From NCBI RefSeq assembly GCF_900496995.4, contig NC_044019.1:2852001-2916000 (forward strand): a stretch of 64,000 nucleotides of DNA, in the 5' to 3' direction. Source of the stretch: Aquila chrysaetos chrysaetos (taxonomy: Eukaryota; Chordata; Aves; Accipitriformes; Accipitridae). The translations under genes were made by a program, and so were the position numbers. The notes beneath the pieces are model-generated. The model searched no databases. It saw nothing but the letters and a program-made list of their open reading frames with translations, and was not told the DNA's origin. Of the stretch, positions 54,742 through 64,000 are shown one piece after another. Every line of letters begins with the position of its first letter. Position 1 is the stretch's first letter.

Positions 54742-57700
54742 TTAAGCTTCAAATTCAAACTCAAAGTACTGGGGATCAAAGTAATGGATGCGAACATAGC
54801 CATCCTCACCCCCGCTGCTGTAACTGTAAGGGAGGAAAGACAAAATAAAGTCACCAATGTTGTCAGGAGCTCACAGTGTCTAGGTTTATACCAGTATTGG
54901 AGTCTGTTCTCACACCCCCCTCCAAAAACTAATAAAGGAGTCACAGGACAGAAAAAATATCAGTGACGCAGCCAAAATGTGCAGTAGGGCATCAGTGTGA
55001 ACCCCCTGGACAGCATGGGGGGAGGCAGCAGGGCTGGAATGGGAGAATTAAGGAAGGTGCTTGCTCCATTCCCACTGCAGAGCTCCTGTGAGCCCAGCCA
55101 TCTCCTAACTGAAAGGTGGGCTTGGCTTGACCGGGGCACGCTGCAAGACCCACAGAGATCCTCACCTCTTCCCGTCGGGGTGAAAAGCAACGCTATTTAT
55201 CGGACCAAAGTGACCCTTCACTCTGCCAAACTCTTCTTCAAAAGCCAAATGGAAGAACCTGGGAGAAGGAAGAAGATTGAAATTATCACAAGAAGTCAGG
55301 AGCCTGGTTAGGGACACAATCAGGGTTTCCTCAAAAAAGCTCTGCAAGTTTAATGACTCCTCCAACACTGCCAGGAGAAAGATGCTCTGGGACAAGCACC
55401 CCTGGGCTGTCAGGAGTCCTCCAGGTGAGGACTCGACCCTGCCAGAGGAAAAGGACCAACCTCGCCTCAAATTTGCCAATCCTGGTGGAGGTCGTGGTCA
55501 CATCCATGGCCTCTTGCCCACCACCAAGCACGACCTGCAAAGGAGAGAAGCCAAAACACTTCAGTGCTGCTTACACCACACGCACAGCAGCAGCCGGGAG
55601 AGGAGGGAGCCGAGCCTTGGGGACGCCTCCTACTAACCCTGCAGATCCCAGAAACTCATGAGCAGGCCTGACTCCAGCCCCAGAGAAGGTCCTGCCTCCC
55701 AAACACACTCGTTTCAAGATTAGAGGACACAAAGCCTTGTTCCCTGCACCAGACCGCAGCACAGTTTCCCAGACCCATCCCACAGTCATGTTTTTGAGCT
55801 GGACTGGTGACAGTATTGTCTCCCAGCTACCTGGGACAATGCAGGAGTCACAGCAAGACCATTAAAATGAATGAGCTCATTCTTACGTGATCAAAAATGG
55901 GGGAGAGTGCAGCAGAGTTCACCGGTCGCTCCGTCCGGAACGTCTTCAAATGCTCGAGTGTCGTGCAATCAAATAGCTACGAGGCAAGAGGGAGAGAGTT
56001 ATTCTGCAAGAGGGCTAGCATCCCAATTAACTCACACAAATCTTGCTGCTAGGCCTCACCCCTGGCCATTAATTTAACATGGCGGCACCTCCCCTTTCTC
56101 CCTGAACTTTCCCACTAAGCTTTGACTTTCCACTAACTCAAATTTCTAAGGATCAAACCTCTGTGATAGCCACAGCTCTGAGCAGAGGTCCTGCAAGCAA
56201 ATACCAACAGTCCACTGCAATTCCAACAGGAGGCCTCACCTTGGCTGTGTTGTCCTTGGAGGCAGTGATGAACATGGTCATGTCCCTGGAGGTCTGAATA
56301 TCGTTGATTTGCTTGGTGTGCTCCTTGATGTTTGAGAGCTGCTCCCCTGACTGAAGGGTAAAGAAGGCAGTTTCAGCATGCTGGCAAGCAAAGTGAGCGT
56401 ACACACGATTTCTCCATGAAAAACAATTTAGGAGATGTACCAGTGTCTGCCCTGCTGCTGACAGCGACATCAGCCTTGGTCAAGGGAGCCGCTTATTTTA
56501 ACTATCCTTCCATGAGGCTGCTGGTTTGAGCCAAAAAGCCCATATTCTGTCCCATGACCAGAACAGGAATGCTGCGATATCCTCCCCCAGGCATTGCTGC
56601 CCAAAGAAGATGCTGTTCCTTATCAGACTGACCTTGGCACTGAACTGGTTCAGCTCTCCGCTCTCATGTCCTGCAATGATGAACTCTCCCAGAGGGCCCC
56701 ACACAGCACTAGTGATTTTAGAGTCACTGCAGGGGATTTTCATGTAAGGCTCGTTGTTCTCTGCAGGAAGGAAGGAAGGAGACAGACAGACAGACAGACA
56801 GAGTGGCACCAGCTCCAGCGATCAACGCTTCCACTTATTCCCCGGTGCAGGCACTGGCCCGGATTCCTCACCGATCTGGCTGGGGTCCCGGAGGTCAAAG
56901 AAGCTCACAAAACACTGATATCCCATCTGCTTGTCCGTGGAAAACATGATGATGTTTCCTCCAAAGTCGAAGCCACATGTCCTCACTGCTGAGCTGGTCT
57001 TCACCAGGGCGAGCTGCTTTCCTGAACACATAGCAGAAACTGTCACTTCACCACGTATTTTATTGCAAGGTTAATGAAAAAGATCAGCTGAGCGGCAGGG
57101 TTGGAGGGAGTATGAGAGCATCGGGCGTAGCTGACAAGCAGGTCTGGTGACCTGCAAGCACTAACTGCACAATTTAACTACTTGGGCGGTAAAAGTGCAC
57201 AAATTCACTACATAGTCGCTAGAAACTAGGCACATCCACAGACCCTCCCCTCCAGCAGTCTGAGTTAGGATTCAGACCTCTTACAGGGGCGTGAACAAGC
57301 ACATGTTTTGCTGCCACTATGCACTCCAAGCTTAGCAGACTTCATGGCAGGACAGAGCTGTGACTCAAACAGAGAAGAAAAGAGTCTTACCTGTTTCACA
57401 GTCCCAGAGCCGACAGCTGTTATCTGCAGAGCCAGTGAGCACATGTCGTGTGTCCCCTAGGTCACCAGTTAGGGAATATCAGCACATTCTCAGCCCCAAA
57501 AAGCTACTGTCTAGATACCCAGGGAATATTTATACACAAGATTAAAAAGCTGTATTACACAGAGATTGGGCAATGTTCATTCCAGGACCAGCAATACTCC
57601 AGTACAGACAGACACGGAGTAATGCAGATTTTTTTGCATTACAAAATCCACAACTTTTTTCTAGAAATGTTAGAGGAAAAGGCTCCAGCTCTTACATTAA

Positions 57701-58589
57701 CACAACCTTTACACGTTTTTGTCTCCGCTAACTGCTGCCCACACTGGAGATGGAAGACCTTGTGCAACTCAGACACCTTCCCAGGGCCACCACAGCAAAA
57801 GCAATGATGCACAAACAAGAGCAGACGGGGCAACACTACACACGTTATTCCAAACGACAGCCCGGGATGAAAAATACCCAAAAGATGGAGTAAAGGAAAG
57901 ACAACAGAAGAGTTAAATACACTGTATGACCCCCCCCCCCCGCTCCTCTTCAAGACGAAACAGTGCAGCAGTTGGGAGGAATCGGCTCAAGTGAATCCCT
58001 GTGAGGAAAATACATGGGGCAGACAAACTGGTTTCCGTGATCAAAGGATACAGTCTGCATCCACGCACCAGACGGCTCCGGTGTGCCCGTTGTAGGTGCC
58101 GAGCCTCTCTCCATTCACTGAATACCAAACGTTGACAATCTGGGAGAAGAAAACAACCAAGCACCCCTCTTACCAGACGGATTAATTAACGGGACTGATG
58201 AAAAGCCCGTCAATCATCGCGGCGGAGGCTGGTTTTCACCCGGGGGTGGGGGTGAGGGGAACACGGACGGGCAGAGCCCGCCGCACTCACGGGATCCTTG
58301 GCCACGGTGAAAAGCAGGTCTCCCTCCCGGTTGTACTTGATCTGCGTGATGGAGCGCTCATGGCCCTGCAGCAGGATCGGCTTCTGCGAGGCGGGGGGAG
58401 ACGCCATTTAATGCTTCAGGCGAGGCATGGCCTCAGCCCCCGGGTCGGGGCTCCTGGGCCGCGGGGAGGGGGCGGGGGGCGGCAGTGCCGCCCCCCGCCC
58501 CCTCCCCGCGGCCCAGGAGCCCCGACCCGGGGGCCCTGACACCGTCCGACCACCGGTCACGACCACCGACCCGACCCGGCTCTTACCAT
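54742..58589 (-). CDS. EIF3I: Eukaryotic translation initiation factor 3 subunit I (TRIP-1)
   Basis: WD40 beta-propeller subunit of cytoplasmic eIF3, which binds the 40S ribosome and recruits mRNA. Eleven coding exons (5' to 3'): 58589-58587, 58383-58291, 58139-58052, 57456-57391, 57021-56872, 56760-56633, 56350-56240, 55976-55887, 55534-55461, 55258-55166, 54823-54742; 325 aa, the family's exact length, with all phases closing. The first coding exon holds only the ATG codon before its donor (ATG|GTAAGA), so the protein begins [17 protein letters not shown]-type signatures seen: [67 protein letters not shown]; ends YFEFEFEA. Divergent from TMEM234. Confidence 0.98.
56766..56801. repeat. GGAA and GACA microsatellite in EIF3I intron 5
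   Basis: A few GGAA units followed by about five GACA units immediately upstream (on the minus strand) of the acceptor for the exon encoding NNEPYMKIP. Confidence 0.85.
58436..58534. repeat. 99-bp palindrome in EIF3I intron 1
   Basis: Left arm 58436-58484 and right arm 58486-58534 are perfect reverse complements over 49 bases around a single central base (58485), checked position by position. The arms are almost pure G+C and carry GGGGGCGGGG-type GC boxes on both strands. It lies between the ATG-only first exon and exon 2 of EIF3I, about 140 bases from the TMEM234 start. It may be real cruciform-forming DNA or a fold-back sequencing/assembly artefact. Confidence 0.95.
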
Positions 58590-58671
58590 GGCGGCAGCTC
58601 TGTGGGGAAAGAACCGGCCGGTCGCTTCCGGGTCAGAGGGTGCGCGGGACGGAAATAGCGTCACCGTCGCT
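58590..58671. promoter_or_regulatory. EIF3I/TMEM234 bidirectional promoter
   Basis: Only 82 bases separate the two divergent start codons, so one promoter region must serve both. It holds an ETS-type core CTTCCGG near 58626 and CpGs, and no TATA box. The same head-to-head arrangement exists in human. Confidence 0.75.
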
Positions 58672-61694
<3,023 letters not shown>

Positions 61695-62005
61695 ACAAGA
61701 CGCAGTGAGAAGCAGAGGAAGAGAACCTGTTCAAAGGTAACCCCCGTGGCTGAAGGGGGGGCTTCTGGCTCAGCAGCAGACCCTTTGGCTCAGTTGGACC
61801 TAGGAAGCTGTATTTTGACACACGGATGTCAGAAAACGTGAAAATGTGGACCGTATTCCCTGAGCACCAGGGTGGAACAAGGCATGTTGCAAGGACATCC
61901 TATTTAATGTCTTGAGTTAAGGAATTTTTTGTTTGTGGGTGTTTCAAGGCAAGGATGATTGAATTGTCTTGTTCAGCACTGCAGGGATAATAAATGGTTA
62001 ATAAA
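61695..62005 (+). promoter_or_regulatory. TMEM234: TMEM234 3' UTR and poly(A) signals
   Basis: Two AATAAA hexamers at 61989-61994 and 62000-62005, about 300 bases after the stop codon. Confidence 0.75.
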
Positions 62006-62396
62006 TCGTTCAAAGGGAGCTTCTGGGACCAAGTGGTTTTTCTGCAGAAGGAATCTGTTTAGGAACTCTCACTTTTTCTGTCCAAGCACATGGAAGTGGC
62101 TTCCTCCACTGCGCTCAGCTGCAACGTACCAGGTCACGCTGCACAGCCCCTTACACTGAAGTTACCACCTGGCTTTTCTCCACTGGCATCTTGTAGAGTG
62201 CCTCTCATCTGTAAAATAACAACAGTGCAGTTTGTCCCTAGGGAGGGAAGGGTGTTTTTCTTTTTAGTGAAATTATCGGTCCAAAATACCAGATGGATCA
62301 CAGAAGGAAAAAATCTTTGTTACCCTTGTAATTAATCAGAAACGCTAGGGAGGGGAATACAGAAAGCCTTGCACAAAGAGGGTTAATACAAGAGCT
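62006..62396. other. Short convergent spacer
   Basis: Lies between the TMEM234 poly(A) signals and a probable minus-strand poly(A) signal. No feature is seen. Confidence 0.5.
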
Positions 62397-62397
62397 G

Positions 62398-62942
62398 TTT
62401 ATTACTATGGCTTTTCCTAAATCAGGCAGATGCTCCTAAAAGAAGTTAACAGAAACAAAATGTACATAGTTTTGGGAACAGGTTTGATTGCTGCAAACAT
62501 TATCCAAGCATTCCAAACCAGAGGGACAATGATGCGATGAAATCTCTTTATAAGAAGCATCTGACATAGAACAAACTTCCTGGCAGACATTTTGTTATAA
62601 AGGCGTGTATCCTATTTGGCAATTCTTCCCTCCCAAGTTCAGATACAAACCAGCTTAATTAGAGTTCAGAAAAGCAGCCATCGCCTCTGCCACATCATCA
62701 CACAATAGAGATGAGGAAAGAGGGAAGATCTTCATTATTTAACAACATTGTGCATCTGATTCATTACTCACTGGTACTCTGCTTCTCAAGCCTAGACGAT
62801 GAAGATGCTTGATTTTAGAAGAGTTTGTTAATTCATCAAAAAGCTTGGCCAGTCTGTGGTGTTAGAGAAATCTAGGATTCACATGCTTTTGTTTTCTGCA
62901 GCTGTGCAGATAGCCGTGTACCAAACTGTCCCTCTTCTCCCA
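62398..62942 (-). promoter_or_regulatory. Putative 3' UTR of the edge gene
   Basis: A minus-strand AATAAA (plus-strand TTTATT at 62398-62403) about 540 bases downstream of a plausible stop codon, suggesting the 3' end of a minus-strand gene. Unproven. Confidence 0.35.
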
Positions 62943-63949
62943 TCACACTCCCTTTGTGAACTCTTCAGAGCTCTTTCCTGCCAAGGGCAACATCGTTTGG
63001 TGCTTTTCATCCTCAGAGTCACTGGCATCCCTTTTCCTTGCCGCAGTCTTTTGTGATTTGTCTGTAGTCCGTGCCTTTTTGCAGTGAGAAGGAAATACAG
63101 TTATTAAAGTAGCACTTCACTGTTACAGAAAGGTTCTGGGACAAAATTCCTGGATTCCATTTCCAGTCTTACCATGGCTTTGGCATGCAAACTTGGGTCT
63201 CTACATTAAATTCAAAGGTAGTTTATTTAATGCCTCATGATTCTCTCGCACTGCAGAGGAGAGCTGTGACACTCAAATAATAACAACTGTAGAGCAGTGT
63301 GATCTGGAGGGGGGGAAGGCCAACGGAAAGCAGCGGCATCAGAGTGCCCACCCCACTGAGAAATGCTGGCCCAGCCTCTAAAGCAAACACAGCACACCAG
63401 GCTCCCCATTGAGCCAAGAAGTCAGAAGCCATTAGCTAATTCTTTACTAGGGCTTTCTCTAATTTAAGTTCAAAGGAGTTGTTTTCCTTTGAAGTTCTAA
63501 TTAATCCAAAGAGACTACCTAGGCAGAACTGTGAATCACCTACAATATAATGCATGTCATCCCATTACATCAATTCTAAATGTCCTTACGAAAAGTTTAA
63601 AACATTAATATGCCACAAACAATAAGCATCTTGCAGACATTTTTCACACAGAATTGTGTTTTAAAAGAACTGCTTTTTTTCCCTTTTAAAAAAAGGCTTA
63701 AACTTGTTACTACCTAATAAATGTGTTCAGTCATTTTAGGAATTACATGTTTATTCCCTGCCATGTTTACTCACCTGGCTACAGGCAAGTTCTGCTTAAC
63801 AAGTTGTATTTAGGGGTACCGAATTTTAGTGTAAGAACTCTGAACACAGCCAGGAAGGATCTTACACACTTCATAGAACCATTAAGTGGAATATATACCT
63901 TACTGTGGTGTATTATTTTGGCTTTTGGTAGAAGTTCTTCTGCAACTCT
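62943..63949 (-). CDS. 3' end of an unidentified minus-strand gene (partial)
   Basis: Not recognised. Two candidate exons: an internal one at 63949 to 63904 (or 63899), after acceptor TTCCAG and before donor GTAAGG, reading RVAEELLPKAKIIHH; and a terminal one from about 63074 to a stop at 62943, reading ARTTDKSQKTAARKRD then ASDSEDEKHQT and ending SSEEFTKGV, a basic/acidic hydrophilic tail. Further exons may lie between, and the rest of the gene is beyond the window. In human the genes on this side of TMEM234, in the orientation matching the minus strand here, are DCDC2B, IQCC and CCDC28B, so a homologue of one is the first guess, but I cannot match the residues. Confidence 0.35.
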
Positions 63950-64000
63950 CTGGAACAGGAGTAAGGATAGAAGTAGTACACACAAAAAAATCCAGGAAAG

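Noticed and set aside
58210-58407. EIF3I starting at MASPPASQ as the main protein
   Set aside because: The intact acceptor CGCAG directly before AAGCCG and the ATG-only upstream exon reproduce the canonical MKPILL start; kept only as a possible alternative N-terminus.

Overview
The window looks like vertebrate nuclear DNA, most likely from a bird. It is compact, GC-rich and full of short introns and long C/G homopolymers. The rebuilt proteins match avian lengths as I remember them (HDAC1 480 aa, LCK 508 aa). The gene order is the block known from human 1p35, which in chicken sits on a microchromosome (chromosome 23 from memory). Species cannot be fixed from sequence alone.

Layout. 1-15.26 kb is a GC-rich gene desert with AT-rich islands carrying TAAT-type motifs, an orphan CpG island and simple repeats. 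Then come MARCKSL1 (+, 2 exons), HDAC1 (-, 14 coding exons, tail-to-tail with MARCKSL1), LCK (-, 12 coding exons, its 3' end about 0.7 kb from the HDAC1 start), a 5 kb spacer, FAM167B (-, 2 exons), a MTMR9-like gene (+, 10 coding exons, head-to-head with FAM167B), EIF3I (-, 11 coding exons, tail-to-tail with MTMR9L), TMEM234 (+, 5 exons, divergent from EIF3I across 82 bp) and, at the right edge, the probable 3' end of an unidentified minus-strand gene.

The genes do not form a pathway. They are housekeeping genes (HDAC1 chromatin deacetylase, EIF3I translation initiation), a lymphoid kinase (LCK), a membrane-cytoskeleton adaptor (MARCKSL1), a predicted inactive phosphoinositide phosphatase (MTMR9L) and two poorly characterised proteins (FAM167B, TMEM234), held together by conserved synteny. 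Exon models were built by hand from reading frames, splice sites and remembered family sequences. For HDAC1, LCK, EIF3I, TMEM234, FAM167B and MARCKSL1 all exon phases join and the total is an exact multiple of three. MTMR9L closes only if one base of a 10-G run is ignored.

Most notable: a 99-bp almost perfect palindrome in EIF3I intron 1; a MTMR9-like gene that is nearly intact here although its human counterpart is a pseudogene; a solo retroviral LTR inserted in a degenerate minisatellite inside TMEM234 intron 1; and several AT-rich, homeodomain/POU-motif islands in the desert. I found no previously undescribed multi-gene system.
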